Positions 49,198 to 59,150 of a stretch of DNA of 64,000 nucleotides are shown piece after piece. The position numbers were made by a program, and so were the translations under genes. The stretch is from Setophaga petechia (taxonomy: Eukaryota > Chordata > Aves > Passeriformes > Parulidae), in the NCBI GenBank assembly GCA_024362935.1, contig JANCRA010000067.1, positions 2,855,921 to 2,919,920 on the forward strand, given 5' to 3'. A model generated the notes under the pieces. The model saw only the letters and a program-made list of their open reading frames with translations. It did no database searches and was not told the DNA's origin. Each line of letters begins with the position of its first letter. Position 1 is the first letter of the stretch.

Positions 49198-50944
49198 TGG
49201 TAGCACCTGATTTGGGTCATTTTTAGAGCTGGGATACTGAGCAGCATGACCATGTGTTATTTGTCTCTCTTTGTGCTATCTGAGCTACCTGCTGTTTCAA
49301 AATCGAGCACTGTGCAGTGCCTGTGAGTTTCCAGAGGAAATGAGGGATTGACTTCTGGATATTTTGGTGTCTTTTGTTTCTGTACATCCTCCCAGTTTAT
49401 GCTGCATGGGAAGACTACTCAGATCTTCCCAGCATGCACTGAAAGGCAGCACAACAAAGCAGAGTGGGAGGCACGGAGAGCAAAAGTTTGGTGTGTCCTG
49501 AATTAAGCCCCAAGGAATTTTGTGGCTGATGTGTGCTGAGGAGGAGAACAGGACAAGACCCCTGAATCTTTGCATCCTTTCTGGCTGTGGTCCCATTGTA
49601 TGTGACAGAAAGAGTGGGACTAAAGATGCACATCCTCATGGTCATCATTCATTCAGATGGGACTTAACTTTCTTTATTTTTGCTGTCTTTTGTGCTTATG
49701 CTGTAAACAGAACACCAGGCCATTGCCAGGCATAGATAAATATATCAGAGGGGTTCCTTTGTGTTTTTGTGTGTCTGTGAAGCGCTGACTCTGAATTTGA
49801 CCCTGTATAAATTCAGAGTTATTCTGGAATGCTGCTGTGCTCTTGTGCAGTAGATGATGTTCTGTACATTCATCTAAAGCAGCTCACTTCAAGAAAAATA
49901 GCTCTGGCAGTTCATTAGTGTGTCAAGGTTGGTTCTTTTGTGTGTTTTGTGTTCTTGTAATCTCCCTGCAGTGTCTCATCGTTTGTCTCATGTAACATGA
50001 TTCACTCACACAGGTTTTATAGCTGTAGAGAATGACAAGTGTATTAATGTGCCAAAAGAAATATATTGATATTGTATTGAAATGGCTACAAGCCATTTAT
50101 TATTTACACTGCTGGATCTTTTTATACCCCCAGTAAATATTTTCTAGCATCAATGGATCTGCAAAGATTCATCACCACATACCTGCATTTATTAATTTTA
50201 TCTTTGCTCAGTGGAGTCATACTTCATTTCTAGCAATAAAGAATGTCTCCTGTTTCTAACAAATGAGTCTATCAGCTGAAACAAAGATCTCTATGTATCT
50301 ATGTCTAATCTTCCTCTCCACATAAAACAATTTTCAACTCTGAACTTTCAGTGTAGGTCCGAAGTAGATGCAGAAAGGACCAGATTTTGATTAAAAGTGT
50401 AGCTCTCAGTTTGAGAAGGGGTTTTCTTTAGCCATCTATTCCTGCAGCAGAGTGGAATTAATTGTGAGGAGCCAGGGTGTGGTGTGGCAGAGAAGTCAGC
50501 CATATGTGACATATCCATGGCAGTTCTGGTGCTGTCTGTGCTGATCTTTAAGCTGTCCTCAATCTCTTGCTGTTTGAATTGCCTTGCTCCCTGTGGCCTG
50601 AACATGCTCCCACTCTGAAAATTGCATTTACACACCTGGAATGGGAAGATAAATATTCCACCAGCTCATGGCCATGTTGTCGCTGCATTTGAGTTTCACA
50701 ATGCAGCTTGAGAAGGAGGGCCTTGAGTTTTGTGGCCCAGAAGCCACTTTGGTAAATTTGTACCTTTCTCAAAGTTCTGCATTCCTCACCAAGCTAAAAG
50801 GCAGGTGTTCAGGTTAGAGTAGGCAGCACTGGTTGGCTGCCATTCATCATCATTGGCCAGCTAGCCTCATTCACCTACTTCACAATCATCCTAGTTTTAT
50901 TCCCCCTTACAGCCATCCTAGAGAATAAACTACTCAAACTGTAA

Positions 50945-51012
50945 ATAATAGTTTATAAAAACTATTGGTCTTGTAAGCCAAAGATTGAAGACTAAACCCC
51001 TTCTTAGAGTTA
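50945..51012 (+). pseudogene. tRNA-Thr(TGT) mitochondrial pseudogene
   Basis: Part of the NUMT. The anticodon arm 'ttggtcttgtaagccaa' forms a 5-bp stem around a loop with anticodon TGT. The 3' acceptor half 'cttcttagagt' is present, but the 5' half is altered. Confidence 0.8.
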
Positions 51013-51026
51013 CCCCACCATCCTGT

Positions 51027-51085
51027 CTCAGGAAGAAAGGATTCAAACCCTCATCTCCAACTCCCAAAGCTGGCATTTTTAACTA
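51027..51085 (-). pseudogene. tRNA-Pro(TGG) mitochondrial pseudogene, truncated
   Basis: Part of the NUMT, on the opposite strand as in mitochondrial DNA. The complement of 'ctcccaaag' gives an anticodon loop with TGG. The end corresponding to the 5' half of the tRNA is cut at about 51085, where the mitochondrial match fades. Confidence 0.75.
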
Positions 51086-54000
51086 AAAGGAAAGGACCAA
51101 GCTAAAAAGTCCCAGTAACTTGAAAATTTGATGCTGAGAGGTCATTGCAATAACACAGGATAACTGGGGGACACTTTTTAGAGAGGAAAAGGAGATGAGA
51201 AAATAAATTATTGTGCCATTTGAAAGCCTCCAGCCTTGTATTTAGAAGTGACAGCTCCATGAGTGAGTTAACAGAGCAGTTTATACATGAGATGAGGAGT
51301 CTGAGTGTGAATATACACACCTGGGTTAGGGGAAGAGAGCTGAAAAGCCAACATTGAGGCTGTGCTCAGTGTGATACTTCCACACTGGTGAGGTGAAATT
51401 CCTGAAAGCCAAATGGCACTGAGGTGCAGAGGACATTGGTGTCACCAGATGGACAGAGGACGTGCATTTCCTGCCCTGAGCCTTGTTCCAAAGCAGAGCA
51501 CAGGGTGACTGCTGTGCCTGGAGAGCAGGAGCTCTTCTCATTGACAGACAGGGAACATGAGTGATAAAACTGTCACTGTGGTGGGAGGCTGAAAACAGAG
51601 GCTTTTCTTTCTCTGAAGAGGGGAAATGAGGAGAGAACTTGTCTTCTGGTTTTTTTCCCCTTTGCTTTTTTGGGATTTTTTCCCCCTCCTCTCAGTTATA
51701 ATCCTGAGTCTTGAAATATACCAAGGAATTTCTTCGTTTTTGTAGATTGAGTGTCTGAGGAGAAGTCAGGTGGTTGTGCAGCTCCTTCCACCCTCACCAA
51801 ACACTTCCAGTGACTGCCTGAGTCTGCACAGAGCTGAGTTTGGACGTTGCTGGGTAATCACAGCTCATCCTTGCTGCTCACTGTTAGTGGGGCAAAGGAA
51901 AAGCTGTCTGTGGCTAATTCCATCAGCTGTGGCTTGGAGTGGGTTGGAGATGAAGAAAGCAGCTGTGTAGCAGTGGTGGGAGGGCTGACAGACAGAGGTT
52001 TCCACTGCCATTTATGAGCAGAGCTCGTTCCTTTCCCAGAAGAACTGCAGGTGACCTTTCAACCAGTCCTCTTTAAAGGGTCTTCCTGAGCTCAGGTTTA
52101 TTTGTCTGTCCTGTTCTCTTCCAGAGCCTTGCACCCAAACCAACCACTGCATAGCAGCACGTAGGAATGAGCCCACTTGGAAGCTGGCAAAGTTTTCCTG
52201 CCTGCCAAGAACCAAATCCCAGCTTTCTTGGGATGCTGAGGAATTTCTAAGGCAGATCTCTGCTGCCTGCCAAGGTCTGATTTGTGTCACGTGCCCCGTG
52301 GCATCGGCAGGGAAGCAGAAGTGTCAGCAGCTGCAGGATTTCTGTCAATCTTTCATATCATTGAATTTGCTTTTTGCATAAAGAACAACATTTTCACATC
52401 AAACGAGTCCAACTGACAGAGTCAGGATTTCACTAGGTCCAGTCAGAGGGAAACTTTGGTGAAGTGGTTAATTGTACCCAGGGATAGCTGCAAAAGTAGT
52501 TTTTTCATCAAAAGGTTACAGTAGAACTGGGATTATTAAAGAAGGGTGCTGATTTGTGGACTGAGGAACAATAAATTATTTTCTTCATTTGCACTTAATC
52601 CTCAGCATTAATCCCCTCTAATTTATTTGTGCAGTGGGTTTTTTATTATTATTAAATATATGGAACACAACAGGATTGTACAATACATAATGCTTCTAAG
52701 ATTTTCTAAAATTGGAACTGAAAAGATGAAAATCAGTTTAGATTGAAGATTTTCTAGCTCTTGTCACTTAAATGAAGAAATCATTCTCTTGATCCTGAAA
52801 AAATATTTAGTTTAATTCAGGGCTATTGTTTCAGGTGCTAACCACTATAAAGAACAGAACTGAAAGGAAATCCAGCTTAGTGTTCAACTCTGTAATATTT
52901 GAACCATTTGAAAAATCTTCAAGAGTTTATTCTGGAAAACACAGGGCAGAATTAGGAACATGAAACATTTACCAAATTTAAAAGTAGTTACTTTTTTTGA
53001 AACTGTCATTCTTTTTTTGTAATTTATTGAGTGATGCATTCCTCAAAAAATTCAGGAAACTCCAGTGCCCAAAGCCTCCGAGCAGGATTTTGATTCCAGT
53101 GTGCTGAACAAACAGCATGAAAAAATAGAAAGGGCAGACAGTAGGTGAGAAATGAAGACTTTTGGCCAGGCTGTGTGATTTTTCTCCTGCAGAGAGGCAG
53201 CAGAAGCAGGAAAAAAAATAAACTTACAACATCTTGGACCAGTGTCCTGCTGACTGCTCAGTCCTGCCTGTGTGGGAGCAGCCACTGGGCTCAGTGGCAT
53301 CACTGGGCACATTCAGGTGCTGTCCTGTGAGCAGGTCTCAAAGCCACCCCTGAGGACAAAAAGGAATTTTATGAGCTCAACTGAACTGTCAAGAAGGAAA
53401 AAATGAGGGTTTAAAGCACCCTTTTCCCCTCACTCTTGGAAGTTGAAGAAAAAGGGTTTTTTTCCTCAAAGCAGTGTTCAAAGCCAGCCAGTCGGTTGGT
53501 TATGTTCATGTTACATGACTGATGCTAAAAAAAAATTCTCACCTGTTTTTTGGGGCTAGAGGTGCATGGGACAAAGAGATCTGTTGGTGTTGAGAAGAGT
53601 TAATTTATTGCAATTGAGATTTCTCCAGAGGGGCTGCAGTTTTGGGAGCATTCACTGGGGAAGGAGATCAAGGCTCCAGAGAGAGAAGCAGAGAGATGCA
53701 TTCACTTCCTCAGACTATCCCAGTGTCTAGAGAGTTAGTACACTTGTTATTCTCATGGGGTTTTACATATTTCAAATAAAAATACTTATCCCAAAACCAC
53801 AGTGGCACTCCTCCCCTCTCTGCCACTGCAGTCTGAAAATGTTAAAAAATCTCCAGATTCCCAGATGGCAAAATAACATCCTGGCTAGTTCTCTCCTCAG
53901 TGCATGTTGTTAATTTATTTGTTGTTCTAACCCAGTTATTTTTTCTTTTTCTTCTCTCTGGATGCCACAATTCTTTTAGTCCTTCAAAAGTGAAGAATAA

Positions 54001-54825
54001 AGCCCTTCAGTCTTAAATATGAATAAAAGGAAGGTCCAGGCCTTTGCAGGGTGGGAGATAAATGTTATAGGAAGTCCTGTACCACTGCTTTGAGCTCAGT
54101 GTAAGCACCTTGTCCAATCTAAAGCTGTGAACAGACTGTAAATATTTCATTTTTTGTCTTTGCCTTCTTTTTCTGCATTCCTCTCTGCCACTTCTATATC
54201 TAATGATCTTGGGTCTACTCCCGTACAAGTCAGTTTTTTGTGTGCTTCCCAAAATCCTTCTGAATCTAATCATAAATGATTCTCAGAAACACTTTTTTTT
54301 TTTAAGAATTTCCTCATAGCCTGCTATAGCAAGTTAGAAAGGCTGGTCAGGTCTGAGATGATCGTCCCAGAGTGCTGCCCTTCACCCAGTTCCCACTCTG
54401 CTGTTTTGATTTCCCAAATACTGCCAGACTTCTGGGCAGCTCCTTCCCAAATTCTCCTCCTTCCCCTTCACCAGACCCTTTCTTATCCTGTCCCACACTG
54501 ACCTCAGTTTGTCTCTTCCCTCTCTCCCCACACCAGGATTTTCTGGTTTAGAGGTTCCTCCTCTTTCTCCTGGTCAGTGTGGGTGCTCATCCTTTCTGAA
54601 AATCTTGCCCTCTTCCTACCACTGGAAAATGAGAGGGGCATTTCTTTTCATCCTCTTCCCCTGAATGTTCCATCCTTTGCTTCAAAGCCCTCTGTGCCTT
54701 GCCCTGCTCTGCTGTCCACCCCATCCCATCCATGTGAGGGGCTGAAAGATGTGTTCCCTTGGTGCCTACACCTTACTCTCCCCCCTCTGCCTCTGCTGTG
54801 GGTCATAATTCCAGATTTCTTTATT

Positions 54826-54935
54826 CCAGACCAGGCTGGATGGGGATTGAAGCAACCTGGTCTATTGGAAGGTGTTGGAATGAGATGACCTTTAACATCT
54901 CTTCCAACCCCAACCTTCTGTGATTCTATAATTAT
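54826..54935 (+). mobile_element. CR1 LINE 3' fragment
   Basis: Sense-oriented CR1 end: 'gaccaggctggatggggatt', 'gaagcaacctggtctattgg', 'atgagatgacctttaacatc', 'tcttccaaccccaaccttct' and 'gtgattctataat'. It lies about 0.5 kb upstream of the alpha promoter. Confidence 0.92.
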
Positions 54936-55264
54936 TCCAGATTCCCTTCTTCCAATACCTTCTATCAGATCATCTCCTTCACAGGAGATGCTTTTATTAT
55001 TTCTCTTCTTCCTCAAGGCCTGCACAGCAGCTCCTGGACCGGGTCTCTCCTTCCCCCCCTGCCCCAGCATCCCTGCTCATCCTCAATTCCACACACCAAA
55101 GGCAGGAATTGCTTCGCTCCACACAAAACCCGGGGAGTTCTCCTCCTCTGATGGCTTTTCCTGTTCTCCCTGGCTTTAATTTGCAGCGAGTATTTTTATG
55201 GTTTTTTTTCTTTGCAAAAGCTCTCATCCCTGGAGCTAACAATAAAACTGTGCCTCAGTGTGTC

Positions 55265-55312
55265 AGAGGGAGGGAGGGAGAGGCAGAAAGGAGAGAGAGG
55301 GAGGGAGGGGGA
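55265..55312 (+). promoter_or_regulatory. Polypurine GA/GGGA tract upstream of alpha exon
   Basis: A nearly pure purine run with repeated GGGAGGGAGGG blocks at both ends. Such tracts can bind GA- or SP-type factors and may form triplex or G-quadruplex structures. A role in alpha transcription is inference from its position about 150-200 bp above the presumed start site. Confidence 0.5.
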
Positions 55313-55399
55313 TGCAGCAGCAGCGCAGCGCTCTGGCACAGTGAGGCGGCATCTGCGAGCCCAGGGACGCCGAGGAGAGCAGAGCCCCTCTCTCCGGGC

Positions 55400-55470
55400 T
55401 CAGCCCGATGCCATTGGCTCCCGAGCCGCTGGATTTAAAGGGAAGAGCAGCTCGGAGGGCTGAGCTGCAC
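55400..55470 (+). promoter_or_regulatory. CRHR2: CRHR2 alpha promoter core (putative)
   Basis: An inverted CCAAT box (ATTGG, 55413-55417) is followed about 20 bp later by a TATA-like TTTAAA (55434-55439) in a CpG-richer stretch. Initiation would be expected near 55465, giving a leader of about 200 nt before the ATG at 55667. The promoter is independent of the beta CpG island 45 kb upstream. The assignment is inference from motif order and spacing. Confidence 0.55.
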
Positions 55471-55556
55471 AGGCAGACGCAGCCTCAGCCAAGTTGTCAG
55501 CGCGCTGCGAGCAGGGGAGGCTCGAACGCACCAGACTGCGGGGTGCCCGCGCCTTG

Positions 55557-55667
55557 ATGCTCCTCTTGCTCCAGAAAGGGGGGAAAAAAGAAGAAAGGAC
55601 CAAAAAAAAAAGCAACCAGAAAGGAGTGAAGGAGCCTGATCCAGTCCAGCAGTCCCAGAGGGAGTAA
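55557..55667 (+). promoter_or_regulatory. Upstream ORF in alpha leader, stop overlaps CDS start
   Basis: ATG at 55557 opens a 36-codon frame (starting MLLLLQKGGKKEERTKKK, ending QQSQRE) that stops at TAA 55665-55667. The last A of that stop is the first base of the receptor ATG (TAATG). The uORF start is in weak context (T at -3, C at +4), whereas the receptor ATG has G at -3 and G at +4, so leaky scanning and termination-reinitiation are both plausible. It lies within the leader expected from the TATA-like box at 55434. Confidence 0.75.
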
Positions 55668-55784
55668 TGGATGTGACCATCTCTCAGTTCATCTTAGAAG
55701 AATTTGATGTGAACTGCAGCCTCCTGGATCGTTTACACGAGACTTTTTTAGAGAGTTCCTCTCTCCCTTTCCTGGGCTTTGATG
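55667..55784 (+). CDS. CRHR2: CRHR2 alpha isoform, first coding exon
   Basis: The exon encodes 39 residues plus one base of a split Gly, starting [20 protein letters not shown] and ending FLGFD. It ends in phase 1 at donor GTAGGA (55785) and joins in frame to the shared exon to read [11 protein letters not shown]. Mammalian CRHR2 alpha also uses a first exon lying just upstream of the shared exon, starting Met-Asp with an N-C-S glycosylation motif, as here (Asn16). There is no Leu-rich cleavable signal peptide: the amphipathic, acidic start resembles the uncleaved pseudo-signal peptide described for CRHR2 alpha. Met at 55667 is the first Met of this frame and has good context (G at -3 and +4). 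Confidence 0.9.
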
Positions 55785-55928
55785 GTAGGAATTGTTACCT
55801 GGTGCAGAGCTCGGGAAAAGCTTTAGAAGTGCTGAGATTGGGTTTGTTTTGTGATGCAAAGTGCGTGGCTTTTGTGCTTTCTGAACCGCTTCTTTTTTGC
55901 CTTTCTGTCCCGTTTTTTCTAACCCCAG
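55785..55928 (+). other. Short intron between alpha exon and shared exon
   Basis: The intron is 144 bp with GTAGGA donor and 'ttttttctaaccccag' acceptor. Its length is a multiple of three and it has no stop in the receptor frame. Retention would insert 48 residues, including the hydrophobic run [17 protein letters not shown] and three extra Cys. The mature spliced reading is strongly preferred because it restores the conserved GPY-C junction. Confidence 0.85.
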
Positions 55929-56048
55929 GTCCGTACTGCAATGCCACCACGGACCAGATCGGGACCTGCTGGCCCAGAACCTCCGCGGGGGAACTCGTGG
56001 AGAGACCCTGCCCCGAGTTCTTCAATGGGATCAAGTACAACACCACCA
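55929..56048 (+). CDS. CRHR2: CRHR2 shared ectodomain exon (first common exon)
   Basis: The exon is 120 bp, phase 1 to phase 1, with acceptor CAG before 55929 and donor GTAAGT at 56049. It encodes the hormone-binding ectodomain segment beginning [20 protein letters not shown], then [19 protein letters not shown]. The D-Q-I-G-T-C-W-P and R-P-C-P-x-F-F-N-G-(I/V)-K-Y-N-T-T patterns identify a CRH receptor. ERPCPE and FNG(I/V)KYNTT fit type 2, whereas type 1 has VRPCPAFFYGVRYNTT. It carries three ectodomain Cys (57, 67 and 81 in beta numbering) and N-glycosylation sites NAT and NTT. The protein binds urocortins and CRH at the cell surface and signals mainly through Gs. Later exons are not in the window. 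Confidence 0.96.
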
Positions 56049-56801
56049 GTAAGTACAAACTCCCTTCTTCTCCCGCAGATCTCGTGTTCAGAAGGCACCT
56101 GGGGACACCCAAAATCCACTTCCATTAAAGAAAAAAAAAAAAAAAACCAACAACAATAAAAGGCAAAAAAAAAGTTTGCTTGGGAATCAACATTTCCTCC
56201 ACATTCCAGCCTGTATATTCAAAATTTTTGCCTGGAATGATGCAGATTTCTCAAAAGCGCAGACTTGTGGACGCTGTTTCCTCTTTGCTGGAGTGCATTT
56301 AGGGAGATCCAGGCAGAAAATATCCTCTGCAGTCTGGGGAGGGTTTGTTGTGCTTTGTGTGTTTGTGCATGTGTAGCTGCCTACAGCTCAGTGTGTTTGT
56401 AGCAGTGCTTCACCCACCTGGTTAATTAGACAACCTTTGGCTCGTGGAATACTTAATCCTACCACCTAAACTGTATTTTCAGAGGACAGACAGTGCCTTT
56501 TCCAGGCTGTGTGAGCAGGGTTCATACCCTGCTGGGAGTTGGATGTATCAGACAGAACGAAGGCTGAGGGCTGCAGTCTGTTTTAGCAACTTCACCAGGG
56601 ACTGGCTGCTGAGGCTGGAGCTGCATCAGCTCTGCACGGGAGACAGGAGAGGAAATTAGGAGGCAGATGATATTCAAAGCAAGGGAGCATGGGGGCTCCT
56701 TAGAAATCTCCTGGATGCTTTATTCTTCGAGGTAAACAATCATGATGACTCACTACAAATTTATTATTCAGGCTGTGGGACCCAGGCACTCATTTCCTTT
56801 T

Positions 56802-57308
56802 GCTTATCTGTCAATACCCTTTGGACCTTTCATTAAGAGTTTTTAAACATATTAATTCTGAATATGTGCACCCACTTGTTTGTCACTCACTTTTTCAGCA
56901 TGGTTTTAATTGTAAGCATAATTTCATTCCATGTAGGGATCTTTTCATCCCATGTTTCACTCTGAACTTTTGCTTGGGTGTTGGTGATCTCACTTGCTGG
57001 TAGTGTTAATTTTGAGGGGCCAGCATCCCATAAAAGAGTGACCCTAATATTTTAGATCTTATTTGTCAATACCCTTTGGACATTTAATTAAGAATTTTTA
57101 AACATATTAATTCCAAATATGTGCACCCACTTGTCACTCATTTTTTCAGTGTGATTTTGACTGTAGGGATCGTTTCATTCCATGTTTCATTCTGAACTTT
57201 TGTTTGGGTGTTGGTGATCTCACTTGCAGGTAGTGTTAATTTTATTGGGCCAGCATTCTCCTTAAGTCCTGTAAAAAGAGTGACCCTGACATTTCAGATC
57301 TTACTTTT
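56802..57308. repeat. Tandem duplication, ~255-bp unit, two copies
   Basis: 'gtcaatacccttt' starts at 56810 and again at 57065, and 'tttaaacatattaatt', 'atgtgcacccacttg', 'gggtgttggtgatctcactt' and 'agagtgaccct' follow in the same order in both copies. The copies differ by several substitutions and indels, so the duplication is not very recent. Confidence 0.9.
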
Positions 57309-58727
57309 AAACTTGTAGAAAGTGAATTTATTCCTTCCCCAGCTCTAGGTATCATGGTCAGGTAACTGGCCAGAAGTTTGGTGTGTTGGCTCAGTGAAAC
57401 AAAGTCCCCTGCCAGGTTTGTTGTCAGGGACAGGTTTGAGCAGAGTAAAAGGTTGCCTCAGAGAACTGCAAAATCATCCTAAAGCCCTCTAATCTCAGAC
57501 CTGGGTCTTTGCAATAAAACAGGAGAAAACCTGGAATGGGCTGGGTGATGCTGGCTTTGATTACAGCAGGTACTTCACTGCTTGGACAAGTCTCAGCTGA
57601 GACCAGAAGAAAATTTCTGAGAATGAAGGGCAATGCAGAACACAGTGGAAAGAATTTAAATGTTTTTCCTGTATATGAAAGAAAAAGAAATGTTGACTAC
57701 CCCAGTTTGGTTTTTATAAACTCTGTTGATGCTTTCACTAGTTCATCAGTGACCTGATTTAAAGTTTTTCCCTGCTCCTCTCCCTCTCAGTGGTGGCTGA
57801 TGCTTGTATTGCAGTACTAGTAAGTTTTCTTAAATTCTTTGCTCTTAAAAACAATGGCATGTTAATTAAATTAAATACTAATGGAAATATGTTATTGAAA
57901 TGCTGAAGCATTAATTTTTGAGGGAAGGGATATTTTTCTCCTTTCAACATAAAATGTGAGTAGCTACCTCCAGTTGATCTTAGACACTTCCATGTGTGTG
58001 GTTCCTCCAAGATGCAGTGCAGAAAACAGAGGGAAGGATTATATCAAAATTTGGTCAAATTTTGGAATCAGTAGCTCCTTGGGAAATATCACTTCAGTGA
58101 TTAAAGCATGGGAAAGCAGTAGGACAGCAGGTTAAGGTTTGAATACACAGGTGCAATCTCTTTTGGCATTTGAAAAAAAAAATACTGCATGCAGAACACG
58201 TCCAGAATTTGGGAAAACCAAATACTAACACATTCTGACCACTTGCATGATTTCACCAAGTTGGTTTGCGGGCTGCCTCGTTTGTGATGAGGCTGATTGT
58301 GCTGAAAACCTCAGCTGTGTTCCCCTGCAGATGATAAAATGAGCACAGACAACTGATTAAAGAATGGGAAATGCATCTTGAAAATCTCAGAGGTGAATAA
58401 TACAGCTCAAAATGAGGGTCTGATAGGAAAGGGCTTGAATCAACATAAGATTTCTGCCTAGGACATGTAGTTTTGTTCTATTTTGTTTTGCATTTTGATG
58501 AGGCAGAGGGAGAAATGATGGTTTGTTATATTATACTGCTTTTCTTTTTTTTTTTTTTTTTGAGAGCAAAATCAGACCAATTTAGAAAAAGCACCTTGCA
58601 TTGCCTTTCTTCTGCTGAGAGCTTATCCAGCTCTAGATTGTAACTCATCATTTATTAAGCTGTCAGGTATCCCATGTTCATGAGCTGCCACCTTTTAGGA
58701 ACCACAGCTTTTTTTTGGCATTGATTT

Positions 58728-58785
58728 TGTACATCTGTGAGTATATTTTGTATATCTGTGAGTATATTTTGTATATCTGTCAGCA
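58728..58785. repeat. 21-bp tandem repeat, about 2.7 copies
   Basis: The unit 'tgtatatctgtgagtatatt' plus one base starts at 58728, 58749 and 58770. Its length is divisible by three, so the overlapping frame reads as a 7-residue repeat (YICEYIL). This is a repeat artefact, not a protein. Confidence 0.9.
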
Positions 58786-59097
58786 AATTTCTCATTTGAA
58801 AGCCTGTAAAAATTTTGAATCGGTTTCAGTGATTTCTTTTTCAGTTTTAGAAATCAGGCTCTCAAAGATTCCAATTTCCCACCAATTTCCTGAAAGCAGC
58901 TCATCAGCTGCAGGGAGTGAGCCCAGCAGCATTCCCTGTCAAGGAAAGCTTTTGAATTGTAGGCTGGGAAGTGCCCAAACTGTGTGAAAAGCTTTTGGAA
59001 AACTCAGAGAAGCACAGGACAGAGATCCGTGGCCAAGTTCTGGTACTCAAGGGGCTGTTTCTGCCCCTCACTGTAGTGTCTGTGCATGCAGGGGATG

Positions 59098-59150
59098 GAA
59101 TTCAAGACAAAAACTGACAGGTCCTGAATTCAAGACAAAAACTGACAGGT
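59098..59150. repeat. 28-bp direct duplication
   Basis: 'gaattcaagacaaaaactga' followed by 'caggtcct' occurs at 59098 and again at 59126, a simple local duplication. Confidence 0.9.

Larger units (their letters stand above)
50840..51085 (+). pseudogene. Nuclear mitochondrial insert (NUMT): cytb end, tRNA-Thr, tRNA-Pro
   Basis: 50840-50944 translates with the vertebrate mitochondrial code to the last 34 residues of avian cytochrome b plus a stop (starting [20 protein letters not shown] and ending NKLLKL). Next comes a tRNA-Thr-like sequence containing 'attggtcttgtaagccaaag' (anticodon TGT), then the reverse of tRNA-Pro ('tctccaactcccaaagctgg'). The cytb-Thr-Pro order matches the standard avian mitochondrial arrangement. 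The insert has no promoter context and is non-functional in the nucleus. The right end near 51085 is approximate. Confidence 0.93.
27138..55928 (+). other. CRHR2: CRHR2 beta intron 2 (inferred, 28.8 kb)
   Basis: It runs from the donor at 27138 to the shared acceptor 'ttttttctaaccccag' at 55928 and contains the alpha promoter and first exon. Repeats inside are listed separately. The unlisted stretches (about 27.1-30.3, 30.7-33.1, 35.5-40.3, 40.6-42.1, 43.7-48.5, 49.2-50.8 and 51.1-54.8 kb) hold no exon, RNA gene or repeat that I can name. Confidence 0.75.

Noticed and set aside
48568..49253. Overlapping 146-211-codon frames on both strands
   Set aside because: They fall inside the probable LTR at 48513-49197, and the peptides are Pro/Gly/Ser-rich products of a GC-rich repeat.
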